Shown here: piece by piece, positions 32,413-45,300 of the stretch
Layout: every line of letters begins with the position of its first letter
Numbering within the stretch: the first letter of the stretch is position 1
NCBI GenBank assembly: GCA_002118135.1
Contig: BDIU01000065.1
Span: 124,001-188,000, forward strand
DNA: 64,000 bases
Direction: 5' to 3'
From: Trebouxia sp. TZW2008
Taxonomy: Eukaryota; Chlorophyta; Trebouxiophyceae; Trebouxiales; Trebouxiaceae
Notes under the pieces: generated by a model
What the model saw: the letters and a program-made list of their open reading frames with translations, nothing else
What the model was told of the DNA's origin: nothing
The model's database searches: none
Position numbers and translations under genes: made by a program

Positions 32413-33408
32413 CTGCAATCATTCAATGTAGCTGCACTGATGGCCATCATTGCTCAAGCTGCGACAATTGCACAATTGCTGCAAAACACATTCACCATAT
32501 ACTGTTGTGATCTGTCATCATAACATCTTGAGGTGCCCTGAGGTCTGTACTTGAATTTGTCTCTGACCAACTTGAAATTAGCAGCGAGTGAGTTTTTGTC
32601 ATAGGGTCCCAACAGGGCTTTATACAGAGAGAGAGAGTAATTTCACATGCTTCAGCTAGACAAGAAGTCTAATCGCATGTGCCACAAGTGGCAAACTCTA
32701 ATTCGATAAACTGAGTTGTGTGATTGTATCATTGTAAGTCATGAGCGACAACAAAAACAAAACACGATAAGCAAAACAGGTTTGTGTTGTAAAGAAATAA
32801 CCGGAAAGCAACCTCAAGCGTTAGCATTGGAATCAACAGCCATTGAAGTAGACAACGTCAAAGTTCATCAACAGCGCGCTACACTGACGAGGTCTGCCAT
32901 AAAGTTTGTGCTGCTTAATTCGTTAAATCAAGTGAACGGCATGGTCCGTGAAATTCTGTTCTGTCATCACGTATGTTTGACAACAGCTTCACACATTAAA
33001 AACACTACAGAAGTGCGTACCCTAGCAAGAGTGTTCTTGGGTCTACAATTGCAGAGCAGCCAGATACTTACTGTCGTGCTACTGTCTGACATGCATGGCG
33101 CTGGCGTGGGTCAGCGTTTCAGATGATGCCAACCTTTGATTGCAAGGTCAATCTGTGCATCACATTCTAGTACATTGCAAAGTTCACATATCTTTCGAAA
33201 ATGGCGATAATGCGAAAGGGGGACAAAACCTGATCAGCAAAAACCCCTCATGCCATCTTCTTCCCCATGTTCATTTGAGTCAAATTCCCCTTGTTCACGC
33301 CACGATCGTTACTATGGCCAGGATTCTGCGAAGTCAGATACCACACAACTAGACCAGCCTTCCGTGCAGTGGCAAACTTCCAAACCAGCAATGCATGCTG
33401 TGAGAAGC
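32413..33408. other. Region between divergent genes, no exon resolved
   Basis: The N-terminal exon of the Crypton-like gene (-) and the promoter of the secreted-protein gene (+) should lie here. A short GA microsatellite (GAGAGAGAGA) is at 32625-32636. The plus-strand frame 32716-33126 (136 codons) has no recognisable features. Confidence 0.5.
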
Positions 33409-35499
33409 ATGGCAGTATGGCGCGCCATTCTGGCCTTTCTTATGGCGTCTTCGGCCCGTTGCGTGTCCGGTAGGCATCACCGTACTGATCTGCTGCATCA
33501 CCGTGCTGGTCCGCTGCAACTTACAAGCTTGCCGCCGAGGTCAATTCGCTGCAGACTGAATGTTTCTGAATGATTTCAGGATTTACTTGTGGGTCTAGCT
33601 CCCAGCAGTTCACATCCGACTACGTGTGCGTGACCGGACTCACCGGTGAACGACGTCGTCAATCGATCTTGTCTCTCTGTTGCCCGCTCCCACTGTTCCC
33701 TCTCTGAACAGACTTTTGATGCAAGCCCAGCCTGTTTGATCCATTGTGTCGCTCCTTCAGATGACAAGGCTGCTATCGTTGTGCAGGCAGAGCAACTTCA
33801 AGCCAGGCCTGCCCTGTCTCCAGCCCGTGCGCCTGCGACGCCGGTGGAGCTGCCTATGGCTGCTTTGCAAGCGTCGCTGCCGCTGGGACAGCTTGCCGTT
33901 CGCCCATAAAATGCGCTCCTACTTGCCGCGATAAGATCAAGAATCAGGTCAACCCCCTCGATCTTACCACGGCAGCTGCAGCGTATTCGTAAGCAGTGTA
34001 AACTCTGATACCATGCCTCCCAAATCCTTGACCTCGTATCTCTGAACATACCTCCCAAATCTTTGACCTCGTATCTTTGAAGAGAATGCTGTGTTTTGTG
34101 ATTGGAAGGAGCTCTGCAATTGCAGCGCCTTTGGGTTGCATGGCTTGCTGGGCTTCTGAAAAGCGCTCAAGCATTGCAGTTCACATGACAAGCAACGGCT
34201 ATCAAAGCTCTTTGAAAAAGAGGATGCCAACTTTGACTGTGTAAATCACAGTTTGATATGCAGACATTTGCCACCAACTTTCAGTCAGCATGTCTTGCAT
34301 GGCTGCAAAGTTACGCACTGATAGACATACACTAGTAGATGATCTTGGCTGCAATGCAGGGAGAAACAGGTGTAGACTGCGGAGGCCCCTGTTCTGCATG
34401 CCCAACGTGCAGTGACAAGATCCAGAACCAGGTGGGCATTGCATGACTGCATGACATGTTTCAAAGCACAAACTTTCATAAGCCTGTACATCCAAGCTCT
34501 TTGCAAGCAGAGGGCCATCACTAGGTGCATGGATCACCGGCTGTGCTAATGACGTTCTCCACAAAATGCAGTCAACACTTCTATTGTCATGTACCTTGCA
34601 ATAGCATACATTGCTGCAGATTAGTACATTGACCAGCTTGGGATCAAAGCAATCTTGGCTGCATTGCAGGGGGAAACAGGTGTAGACTGCGGCGGCCCTT
34701 GTACTGCGTGCCCAACGTGCAGTGACAAGATGCAGAACCAGGTGGGCATTGCATGACTGCATGACATGTTTCAGAGCACAAAGTTTCATAAGCCTGTATA
34801 TCCAAGCTCTTTGCCAACAGAAGGCCATCGCTAGGTGCTTGGACCACCGGCTATGCTGACCGCGTTTACCATCAAAATGCAGTCAACAACTCTGCTGTCA
34901 TGTTTCTTGCAATGTCATACATCGTCGCATACTGATGCATGAACCAGCTGGGGCTCATTGCGATCTTGGCTGCAATGCAGGGAGAAAAAGGTGTAGACTG
35001 TGGAGGCCCTTGTCCTGCATGCCCAGCGTGCAGTCAACCGGCAGTATGTCCAGACACAACCATCAGTTTTGTCCTCCAGGGTACCCCCACCATCACCACG
35101 TCGGAACAAAACACGATCACCTTGGACGGTGGGTCTGGGTCAGTAACTATTCAATCCGGGCAGACTGCTTATGCACAGGTGCAAACTGGTTCGCTTCTAT
35201 TCAACACTAATTGCCCCAACTTTCGATGCAGCCCTGTGGTCGGTAGCTTTTTTGATACCACACCGGCGTTCTCTGTAAATGGTGTGCCGTCCTCTCTAGA
35301 TGTCAATGGGCAATCAGGTGATGGCCCGGGCAGTGTTGGTCTTCATTTTCTTCAAGGCAAAACACCCACCACAATCAACTTACCTGGTTGTCAGACATTG
35401 AGCGTTTTGTCTCAACCAATCACAGACATTGAGAATTCTGGTCCCCCAGCAACCTCTTTCACCACTCAAGCTTCTTTCTCTTTGGCTTGTTTCACCTAA
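33409..35499 (+). CDS. Secreted Cys-rich protein with tandem GETGVDCGG repeats
   Basis: Five exons with agreeing phases give 294 aa: 33409-33469, 33787-33947, 34360-34431, 34670-34741, 34981-35499 (TAA). The start MAVWRAILAFLMASSARCVS is a clear signal peptide. Exon 2 encodes a Cys-rich module (CPVSSPCACDAGG..CAPTCRDKIKNQ). Exons 3 and 4 are each exactly 24 codons and encode the repeat GETGVDCGGPC.ACPTCSDK followed by [IM]QNQ; exon 5 begins with a third copy (GEKGVDCGGPCPACPAC) and runs into a Thr/Ser-rich beta-type domain of about 150 residues. Such DCGG repeats are known from extracellular and cell-wall proteins of algae and bacteria. The product is probably exported and disulphide bonded; its partner is unknown. 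Exons 3-5 with their introns are tandem duplicates. Confidence 0.85.
34310..34985 (+). repeat. Tandem exon-plus-intron duplication, unit about 310 bp
   Basis: Blocks ending at 34431, 34741 and in exon 5 share GATCTTGGCTGCAATGCAG, the 72-nt exon, GTGGGCATTGCATGACTGCA, CCAAGCTCTTTGC and ATGCAGTCAACA. Introns as well as exons are copied, so this is true tandem duplication. Confidence 0.95.
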
Positions 35500-36617
35500 A
35501 AAGTTTTGCAGCTTTAGGAGGTGGGCTTATGCATGCTTCTAGTTGATTCCAAAGCTAGATGCACGTCACGGACCATGCTGTGAGCTATGCGTGTGCGTCT
35601 CGTGGCCTTTGTTGTGTCTCACAAGATGCAAATGCTCATTGAATCAGAACGACAGTCGTGAAGATATAGGTTGCTCTCAAAGTTGAGGACATCTTTTATG
35701 CACTTGCGACAGACTACGCAGTGATGGTCTTCTGAATTGGAGGTGTGCGATGGTCGTTGCAGATTTTCTGGAGGTCAAAATGTGTGAAAGTCAATTGTTC
35801 CACTGTAGCGATTGAATTAGTAAGCAGAAACGCTCCAGTTACATTTCAGTCAGCGATTGTGTCCGCAATGCACCTGACTTCTTCTCGGTCTTGAAGGCAC
35901 CCCTTCTCTCAGGGTCAGGGGGACTGCGTGGTACGCATTGTGCATAATTCATGCAAATTCCGTCACCAGCTCGAGCATGAAGCTGCTTGCTTGCAGACAG
36001 CAAAGCACTCTAGGAGCTTGCAGTCATAAGTCGTGGTAGAGCGTCCCGCTCCGGTGCACAGATGTTATACACCCTCTGTGAGAAATGAACCCTGGGATGG
36101 CAGATATGAATGAATGTTGCACGGATGAAGCGTGAATTAATTAACATGAAATAAGTAATATTATGCTGTTGTGTGCGGTGATGTACATGGGATGCTGTGT
36201 TGAATTAAGATGATGGTGTGAGTGCTATGTGGCGCTTTATTGTGCGTGTTTGTTGATCTGGTATTGTGAGGGGTTTGTGTTTAAGTGAATGTGTGAGGGC
36301 GGGTATTGGGTGGTATTGAATAGATTTGAAATGTCGAAACTGCAGCCAGACTCCAACAAAAAGGTGCGCAAAAGTCGAGGGAGTGCTAACCCGGCCATTT
36401 GCCCTGAATTATACACTTGAACACCTCACAGCGTTACACGATCTCTACTAGGCATTACATTGTAAATGCTTAGTAATAACAAATGGTATATATGTTTACA
36501 AGACTGCCCACTGACCATATGCTGACAGCATAGTCAGTATTTTCGAGGTACAGCGGGCTGGTGAGTGCCTACGGCGGTATAATCGCGCGTACCCTGACAC
36601 AGACACCTGCGTTCCCT
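35500..36617. other. Intergenic, no gene seen
   Basis: 3' flank of the secreted-protein gene. 36085-36320 is T/G-rich with many TGTG words. No reading frame or repeat of note. Confidence 0.6.
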
Positions 36618-37260
36618 AGGCCCTTTCCACACTGGGCAAAAGTAGGCTCCAAACAGAGGCATGTGATTGCGTTGGTTTAAATTGCCTCTAGTCGGAGCCT
36701 GCGTTCGTCAACCATCACCGCGACTCCGTTCGCGCTCAACCAAAGCTGCAACGAAGGCTCATTCTGCGAAGAGTCAGTTCAAGCAGCGGGCGTGCATCGA
36801 CGCGTTGAGCATGGCTGTGCATCATACCACGTCGCTGATGCTGCTGCCGATCGCTTGTAAGGTCACTTACCCAGGGCGACGCCACCACTCCCTGTACACG
36901 CTACCCCTTTCAAACGAACAGACGACCAAATACAGAGACCTGAGCAAGGGCCAGGCGTCTCCCATTCTTGCCGCTGCACGAGGCCTCAGGGAGTTTGGAA
37001 GAGGATCCAGGTCCCAACACAGGGCGATGCTCTGCTGAAACATCGACAGAGCACACAAGACAGCTCCTGCAATGTACGCTGATATCGCCATAGTTGCAAA
37101 AAAAGGCTTGAACGAGATTTGAAAACCGCTGTTGATGCTGTCGACGGTTGCGCCAGCACAATCAGGGCAACGGAGGCTAGTGTGGACAGAGCCTCTGTTG
37201 ACTGCCTTCCTTGACCATGACTCATGGCAGCAGCCCTCCGTCCCAGTGTGGAAAGGGCCT
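36618..37260. mobile_element. Element with 19-bp perfect terminal inverted repeats
   Basis: AGGCCCTTTCCACACTGGG at 36618-36636 is the exact reverse complement of 37242-37260. The match extends outward as CC.AGG, making about 22 bp with one mismatch. Length is 643 bp. The interior is CG-rich with a 137-codon minus-strand frame (37280-36867) that has two hydrophobic stretches (FFATMAISAYIAGAVLCALS) but no transposase motif I can name. No target-site duplication is clear. It is a DNA transposon or MITE of unassigned superfamily. Confidence 0.6.
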
Positions 37261-37797
37261 TGGCCGGCTGATCGACACAAGATTTGCAGATGTTATAGTA
37301 CTTGATGTATTAGAGAACATGGACCCCACGTGCAAAACGCGGATGCCACGTGGAGTTCGCCCACAGCCGCTTTGACCAGACTCCACCCGTAACCACCGTT
37401 GCCGACCTCGGCGGAGCGGTGGCCCTTTACGGAGATGCGCGACCCTTCCGAAGAACCAAAGTGCAGCTTAAACCACGAGGCAACACCGCAAGCCAGGGGT
37501 TGACTGCTGTTGCAAAGCAGCCTGGCATCTGGCGCATTGTCGGCGCGTCCAAGATTTCTTTCTCGGTAGTCTGTGCTATCGTGATCTGCACTTGCTAGGC
37601 ACAAGGACGAAAGTCTGCTGACGCCAGGCTCGTGAATTGTCTTCTCACACTGATTACCATATGCTGGGGGCAACGTGACAAGCAGATTCACACGTCAGGT
37701 CTGACGCTCCACTTGTTTACTTCTTGCAACGTTGCCGTGTGTGTCAGCTGCTGAGTTGTCATAGTCTGCACTTCAGATCCTTTGTCTACGTCTTCAG
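37261..37797. promoter_or_regulatory. Likely 5' region of the coiled-coil gene
   Basis: CG-rich stretch upstream of the exon at 37798. Frames on both strands (37350-37598 +, 37691-37293 -) look like by-products of composition. A leader exon may end in here, because the first coding exon follows a CTTCAG acceptor. Confidence 0.35.
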
Positions 37798-39656
37798 GTG
37801 CAGGGACAAGCCAACATATGCAACAAGATGACGACTCTCAGTCAGCTGGAAACGGTCCAGAAAACGATAGAGGTTCTGGAGGCGAAGATACTGAAAACCG
37901 AGGAAGCCCTTGCTGCTGGAACAGAGGTAGACTTTCAGCGCAAGCAGCTGGAGCAGCTGAACAAGCAGCTGTCTAGTCTACGTGCACAGGAAACCATTTT
38001 GCTGCAACATCAAGTGTCAGGTGAGCACTGCCTGCTGTGCTACTTGTTGCCATCACTTGGCTGAGTTGGCTGAGCCGCACACTTGTTGCATGTCATGGTC
38101 CTGTCAAGGCCTCAGGCCACGAGCAGAGTGTTGTCAGCCTTACACTTGGTGTGTAGTGTGAAGCTTCTCCAGGACTGACCCTGGTGTACTTTTCTAGACA
38201 AAAACAAATAAGTGAAAAATTATGCATTGAACTTGCCTGATGCACGCACTCAACAAATCACATGCAAACTCATATGCTGTCTCAGATTTCAGGGTTCTGA
38301 CCATAGATCTAGAAGGAAGGAATCGCGTATCTCACATCCTTGCATTGCTTTGCCAGTGCTCATTTCCTATGTGCAGCCTTGCTTACCTTGCTTATTGAAA
38401 TTCATTTTGCTGCAAGATCAAGTGTCAGGTGAGCTCTGCCTGCCATTGTACCTGCTACCTATAGTTGCTAGAGTCACTTGCACATGTCTTCATGTCACAA
38501 TCAAGGCACCAAAATGCAGTCATTTCTGTCAGCCTCATACTTGGTTTTATATGTGGCAGTTTCTTAGAACGCACTCTCTCAGCTTTCAGACTGGAGGGTT
38601 AACATTGATATCACAATGCATCTGGGAAGTATTAGCATAAAGAAGTAGAATAAGACTCACACAGGCTCCAGACTTTGTCTGTGGTTTGAGGCAGACCCAG
38701 CTTGCTTGCATCCTCACAAAATTTGGGAAGATCAGAGGGTTTGTTGTTGGGTTCAATAAATTGTGCTGCATCTTTGATGGTCATACTCACACTATGCAAT
38801 ATACTCTAATGTACACAGAAGATCATTGCAAGTGTGGCACATAATGTCTCCTGAAATTTAGAGTACTAACTGTTGGTGGATGCTTACAGCGAAGCATGGA
38901 GTTCATGTTATCACTACTGTGACAAAGCCTCTCTGTACAACCACCTGCAACTGGGTAATGCAGGGTCCCCACCTGGAGGCGTGGCTGTAGAAGGCAGACT
39001 TTGAGAATGGGGTAAGCTTTGTCACTATGTCTTGTTCGCTGCTGCCATAGGAGGGTACGATCAGCAAATGCATAGCAAGTTTGTCTGTTTAGGGACAAAC
39101 ATGGTGCATGTAAAGATCAGAGGCGAGACCACTGAGCCCATTCCAGTGCAGCTGTACCTTGCAGCTGGAGAGTCAGACCAATCAGCCACATCTGGACACA
39201 TTTACCTGGACAACCTCAGGACAACCATGCATGGACTGCCAGTAGATGTGCCAATCATGGTCTGCGAAGATCTCCATGCTATGGTTCTGCAGCAAACACA
39301 GTTGCAACGTAATTTAGATGACTTGTCTCAGAAGCGGTTCTCAGCAGGTGTTGAGCTCTTGACATGGCCAGGTGAGCACCATGTCACAGGCAATTTTCAG
39401 TGTCAATAGCTCTTTTGTGCTGTGCCATTTGCATGCTGACGTATATAAAATGTTGATGTTTCTCGCACACAACTCTTGTACTCTTGTGCTTGATCAAGCA
39501 GAGTAGCACATATGTGGCATTTTAACTTGAAATCTGCATGCAGGCAATTTGGGATGCAGCAGTGTTGCACATGCGGCAAGCAGCATGGTCACCAACAACT
39601 GCCAACATGTTGTGGCCTCGCTTACAGAAGGCATGAAAGACGACAAGAAGGACTGA
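37798..39656 (+). CDS. Coiled-coil protein of unknown function, three exons
   Basis: Exon 37798-38020 contains ATG 37828 and encodes a clean coiled coil (QLETVQKTIEVLEAKILK, then LEQLNKQLSSLRAQETILL). Exon 39051-39371 encodes a compact domain (TNMVHVKIRGETTEPIPVQL, then LPVDVPIMVCEDLHAMVL and a second helix). Exon 39544-39656 ends MKDDKKD and TGA. All introns are phase 1 and the total is 208 aa. An alternative acceptor for exon 2 is TTTAG at 39089-39093. No family recognised. After the TGA the same frame stays open for about 22 codons (VFCLVLAEYHKSKCDI), probably by chance. A copy of the exon-1 donor edge lies at 38397-38430. Confidence 0.6.
38390..38580 (+). repeat. Decayed copy of the exon-1 donor edge of the coiled-coil gene
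   Basis: True: CATTTTGCTGCAACATCAAG, TGTCAG, GTGAGCACTGCCTGC at 37995-38035. Copy: CATTTTGCTGCAAGATCAAG, TGTCAG, GTGAGCTCTGCCTGC at 38403-38443. The donor is intact, and the downstream flanks also match (GTCAGCCT.ATACTTGG). Offset about 408 bp. Confidence 0.85.
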
Positions 39657-40733
39657 GTCTTCTGCCTTGTGTTGGCCGAATATCACAAGTCCAAATGCGA
39701 CATTACCAGCGCTGCCGCTACAGCAAGTAGGTTCCGGATCATCCTCTGCAGCACGCATATGCATGAAACGGAACCACCGCCCCTAGGTCGCTTGGATTCG
39801 GCGTCGCTTGCAATTCCATACAAGACAGAGAATCTTTGTCATGCATACTCAACACTGCGATTTTGGTCGTTGCATGCACGTACCAAGCACTGCAGTGCAC
39901 TGACAGCATCCAGGCCTGCAGGCCCACCCAACTTTGACAGAGATTGCTAGTACGGCTGCAGACGGAAGACGAGGTAATACTGTCCCCAACGAAGCCACCA
40001 GTAGCAGATACCCACTAGAGCTGACACACCGGCGTAATCAGGTAGGTCTGTTTGCAACACATCATGGGTACCCTCTAGCTAGTTTCTGGATACTTGCATC
40101 TGAATGGCATAGGCACATGCACTAATGCGTAAGGAATGGCAGCGCTGCCCTCCCCTAACCGCACCATTTCATGCAAAACCTTCAGTACCATGCAAAAGTG
40201 CCTTGCTTCTGATGACATTGATGCTCTCTCCAATTGCAGCACTGTTTGTTGCTGCAATTGAGCAAATCATGACATGCGCAACACCTCAGACCTGCACTCT
40301 ATGCACACTGGTTGAAACTATGGACTGTTCATGGACTGTTGCGTCTACTGGGCGAGCTCTGCAGCTTTCAGCTACATAAGCTATCATGACATCTTAGCAC
40401 ATGTGTCGGGTTGATGTGCGGTTCGAATTCGAGCAGAATTCTGCTCAGGCCCAGCATCAAACAATTTGCATTGCTGCATCTCACAGACATGCAGTGTGGC
40501 TGTGTAGTACAGGGTTTTATTTGATGTAGTGACGCTTGAAATGGTGATTTTCTTGATGTTACAAAAACAAGAGTGGGAACCAGGCACTGCAACCTGACTG
40601 CAATGGTACTTCTGAGCAGTGACAACTTGATGTATTGACATTTTCTTGGGTGACAAATGCAGTCATTACATGGGAACAAATCACTGCAGATCAAAAAGCG
40701 TTTGGTGAGATACCCTCATGTCACCTGCAGGTG
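39657..40733. other. Intergenic or intron, with a truncated family A repeat
   Basis: 40560-40690 matches the right two thirds of family A (GGGAACCAGGCACTGCAACC, TGACTGCAATGG, CTTGGGTGACAAATGCAGTC). A perfect 16-bp palindrome GAGCAGAATTCTGCTC lies at 40430-40445. No exon was recognised. Confidence 0.5.
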
Positions 40734-41141
40734 ATGCAGCTACAGACACGTGTCACGGTGCTGAATGGTGCCAATACCAAGCTCGAGCAGGCAAAGCAGA
40801 CTTTGACAGCGGAGGTGCAAGCCATTCAGAACATTGTCAGAAAGAAGTATGATGCCAATAGAAAACTGCGGCTGGAAAAGGAGACTTTGACACAGAGGCT
40901 GCAGACAGTCCAAAATACTGTTGACCAGCAGGGTATCACCAACAGAGAGTTACAGCGAGAAACCAGGTCTTTGGCCAATGAATTAGAAGCAGCAAAACAG
41001 AGCGCCAGCAATGCTACGCAAAAAGGTGCTGAGCTTGAGCAATTGGTGAAGGACTGCCTGAAGCAGCTGCAGCAAAGAGGCACTCAACACGCAGACATTG
41101 ACGTGGGGCACATTACAGAGGAATTGATGCAGAAGTTATAG
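40734..41141 (+). CDS. Coiled-coil protein or C-terminal coiled-coil exon
   Basis: The exon follows a CACCTGCAG acceptor at 40730 and runs to TAG 41141. ATG at 40734 gives 135 aa. The whole sequence is one long heptad-like coiled coil (LEQAKQTLTAEVQAIQNIV, then LEKETLTQRLQTVQNTV, ELQRETRSLANELEAAK). It could be a separate gene or an alternative last exon of the upstream coiled-coil gene; the frame after the 39656 stop cannot be joined with certainty. Confidence 0.5.
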   Translation: MQLQTRVTVLNGANTKLEQAKQTLTAEVQAIQNIVRKKYDANRKLRLEKETLTQRLQTVQNTVDQQGITNRELQRETRSLANELEAAKQSASNATQKGAELEQLVKDCLKQLQQRGTQHADIDVGHITEELMQKL

Positions 41142-42336
41142 TGTCTATAACTGGTGTATACAGATACAGTGGACATACAGTACAGATACAGAAGTCTGGA
41201 AATGCTGCTTGCTGCAAAAATGTGCTTTGATTCCATGCAAGGACCTCATGCATGCAAAGAAGCCCAAGGTTCATATGTTAATACATGGCTCTGGTGTGCG
41301 CAACTACAGAAGCTTCGAATTCTTGTGCCAAATTGCAAGTGTGTGGCGCTGCCAAAGTGCAGGCCTGCTTTTGGTTACAAGAATGCACATGCATCTTTTA
41401 TGCAATCCCCTTCAAACCAATTAATTGGGCTGTAGTGCTGTATTGTGCAATTATGCAAACACCCTGTTTACTCAGCAATGCTAGCAAGAAAGACAGTATG
41501 CTTCACAGCCCAATAGTAGTTTCAGGGCAGACCCAGACGCTCTTTGCAAAGCACCTCAAGATAACTTCTTTTTACAGACTTACCTTGCATGTCAGTAGAT
41601 TGACGCACTCTCAATTACTGACAAACGCTTGATCCATCAATCGGTAATTGAGCAATACCAGTGCTATCTCCAGTAACTTGTAGATCTTGGTGTCATGTCT
41701 CATTTGTGAGCACTGTTGTTTCATAAATTTATTAGTTACTTTAAAGCTGTACCCATTGCCGCATGTGTGACAGCTGAGGAGCACAGTAACTGTGTTCGAT
41801 GCGATGCAAAACAAGACCATGCATTACTGTACATGTTCTCATGGACACATGATGCGGTTGCATGCACGGAACGACGTTGCAAAGTATGTGATCGTTGCAT
41901 TGCATTGTCATGCTCTGTCAACTGGGCGTCTGTGGAAGGCAGTCAAACCGTGATATGTGTTACCCAAAGCAACTTTTCATGTACAAAATTTGCAAGTCCT
42001 GCTGTAGTCTGGCTCGCAATTTTCGCCACAACATTTCACACTAACGGAATCATGCAGTTCTTAACCCTTGTATTGCACAAGTTTGTTCAGACTCAGCTAT
42101 GTGTATTGTATTCTAAACAGAAAGCAAAGGGCCAAAAGCATCACAATCAAACCAATGCACAATGTGCTATCAACTTGACAAGCCCAATGATATCTGTGTA
42201 GCAAATAGAGCGCCCAGCTGGGACCAGCACAGGTATGTCAACCGTTGTACCGCTCACACTAACACCATTGTCATCCAGAGTGACTGACCCTCATTATACT
42301 TTGACTAGCTGCGTGCTTGCAATGCCTGCACTTCAG
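41142..42336. other. Intergenic, between convergent 3' ends
   Basis: No gene seen. The plus-strand frame 41716-42201 (161 codons) is Cys-rich but shows no domain, signal or splice support. Confidence 0.55.
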
Positions 42337-45300
42337 CTATGTAGCAGCAAAGCCATTGACCTGCGGACTGCTGGAACGCTGCTGTGCATCAACATGGCGA
42401 GCCCAGTGACTAAGGCTATCAACCCTTGGTGGGAAAGGGGACCCTGGCACCTGCCCAGCTGCTTGAGCATTCACCAACTGCTGCTGAGGCGTCATTGCAG
42501 TTGGCAACAAACCCTCTTGACTTGTCACTTGTCTCTCCCTGTGAGAATCAGAGTCACCCCTGCCAGACAGTTGGGTAGCATCATTCCTTACAATAGCAGG
42601 CTGTTCAATGGAATGGTGTCCTGATGCTGCCGTGGTGGCCCCTGTCGGTTGAGGGCTAGCCAGTCTGTGGCGCTGCACTGGCCCCTCAGCCGTCTGTTGC
42701 ATTGGAAGAGGAGCAGTGATGACTGAGATTGAAGGAGACCGAGGGGCACGCAGCGAGCCAGAATCAGCCCTACTAAGATCACCAGAAGCAGCTCGAGCAA
42801 GAGCCATGTCTCTGTTTGGTGGGCCAGGAGCACCGCTTGTGATGATCAGGCGGGCAGGGGATGCATGCATACTCCTGCCAGAGCCGCTGTCTGCTTTGAC
42901 AGCATAGCGAGAAGCATCTGTTTTGCGTGCTGAGCCTCTGCCAAAGCGGTCGTCTGCCTCTAGGCCATGCCCAATGTGCGCAGGCAGCTCCCCTGAGCCT
43001 GTGGTGACTTGCCTGCAGCCATAAGAAGGCACTTGAGTCAAGAAGGCTTGGTCATGAGGCGAAGAGCTCAATACATAGTATACGTGACATGAGTTGCCTG
43101 CCATCATGCGACTCAGCGTTTGAGCCAAAGCTTGATCACAATGCAGAACACTCCATACATGGCATGCATGCTGTGAAAATGCAGAGCTTCCCTGCAGTGG
43201 GGGATCAAAGTCACAATGCCCATCAATTGACAATCCACAAGGCTTTGAACAGAATGGCATGACAGGTCAGCACACGGCATGTAGTAAGCATGTTCTGCAA
43301 GCTGTCAACAAAAACTTTTGTCGTCATCTACTTCTAAGCTAGTGCTGATTGCATTTGCAGAAAGGGATGTCTGAATGATTCTGGGACACTTCTCTTTGGC
43401 ACAATGTGCAAGGCACGCACGAGCTCTAATTTACATGAACATGATGCACACAAGGCCTCTTTCACGTGAACAGCAAGACTTCCTACAGAAGGGCACTCCT
43501 CACCTGCCATCAATGTATGAGCCCGCGACAGGGCCGCCACGCAGCAGACTGACTCGGCGTGGGCTGACCACCGCCTGAGGCACCGGCAGAGCGGCAGCAG
43601 CTGCCGCAGCAAAGGCATTCACTGCTGGCTGCTGTGTGAGCATCTGCACAGCAGGACCCATTGCCTGACATCCATGTGACCCGTCCCTGCTGGGGGAGGG
43701 TGACCGGGACCTTGAGGGCTCCCCCATGGACTCATCATCACGGTGACTAGCGCCTGCTGCTCCCGCTGCTGCTGCTGCTGCTGATGGTGGTGCAGCATGA
43801 GGCTGGCTTGGCTGTCGGGTGATTCCCATGGTAGACGCACCATAGCTAGCGGCGCCACCGCTGACGGCAGAGGTGGGCAGTGGCCGCTCAGCTGCTCCAG
43901 CGTCACTGCCGATGCGGATGTCAATGTTGGGATGACTTGGACTGCCCTCCCTCATTGCCCTGGCCTGCATGTGTCACAGTCTTTTGAAAACGCAGTCTGG
44001 TGGACACAGCTGCTAATGAGAGCTGCTCCCTCACACAGCATACCATGCAGGCATACAACTAGCAAATCTGTATACAGTGGATCTGCATGCAATGTTGTAC
44101 TGTCTGCGTAACTCTTCAACCAGTTGACACTGATCCATGAGAAAGACCGTTTAAAGGCAAAGTACATGTCGGCTGAACTGCAAGAAAAATTGCTCACCTG
44201 CTGTGAGGCCTGATGCGTCAGGTCAGCCACCCTGGCAGTGGAAAAATCTGCTGACGGGCCTGTCTGGATTGGCTTGGGATGGGAGGGGGGTACCATGCTG
44301 GGGGCGCCACTCTGCACTGTGAACCCATGGGGGTAAGTGTGGGGTTGGGTTTGACTGGACACTAGGCTGGCTAGGGGGGTGGGGCTGCTGGTGGCTGCTG
44401 TCAGCTTCGTCTTGCCCTGCCCTGTCTGATGCAACCCACCCTGCACATCAGAAGCTTGGCTTGAGCATACACCTTCCTGTATTTAGCTGATAATAGCCAA
44501 CTGAGCCCTCAGTGGGCGCATGATCAAGATATAGAAAGCACCAGGCAGAGTGGCAGCAATGTATAGCAGTGATCTTGTGCAAGCCAAGCAAAAGCACACA
44601 GATGCCCGACAAACAGCAGCATAGCACCAATTAGGCAAAGACACAAAGGAGGGATAGCCATCTGCTGCAAAATAGCAGAGAATGCAAGGGGCAAGATGAA
44701 GCTACCTGCTGCAAAATAGCAAAGGCTAGGCAGAGACACAAGGGGGAAGATGCAGCAACCTGCTGCAAAATAGCAGAGACGACGCAGAGAGACAAAAGGA
44801 GAGATAGCTACCTGCTGCAAAATGGCATGCACAGTCTGCGATGGCACTTCCCTGGTTGGGTGCCCTGCCAACACAACCGGCCCTGCTCTCCTCTGCATTC
44901 ACCACACACATTGGCTGAGTCACACCAGGCAGCACAGACACACGATGCAGCATTGGGAAGGAGAAAGCGCCCATAAGGAGGATGTTTCTGTCATGCTGCA
45001 TGTGCTGACAAGTGGCCCAAAGGAGAAGGCGCCTTCCACAAGAGATGCGCTGTGCTTTTGCAGAGCTGAAGGCTGTTGAAAGAAACGCAGCGCTTCAGTT
45101 GGGAAGGCACTTTCTGCACTGGGCCACTTGTCAGCACGTGCAGCATGGCAACAGCATTCACACTGTGGACAGGGTTCTCATAGCTTTGTGACAGTGGCAC
45201 ACACTGGTGGCCATATATTGCAAGCAAATGTGCTGCTCAGTGCATCTCTGTGAGTCTGGAAACATATGGTGCAAATCAAGGCATTGACACAAGGCAATCC

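Noticed and set aside
39654..39725. Readthrough extension after the TGA of the coiled-coil gene
   Set aside because: The frame stays open only about 22 codons, no splice site continues it in phase, and the charged KDDKKD end is a plausible C-terminus.
41716..42201. 161-codon plus-strand Cys-rich frame
   Set aside because: No signal peptide, domain, splice support or repeat; composition matches intergenic DNA.
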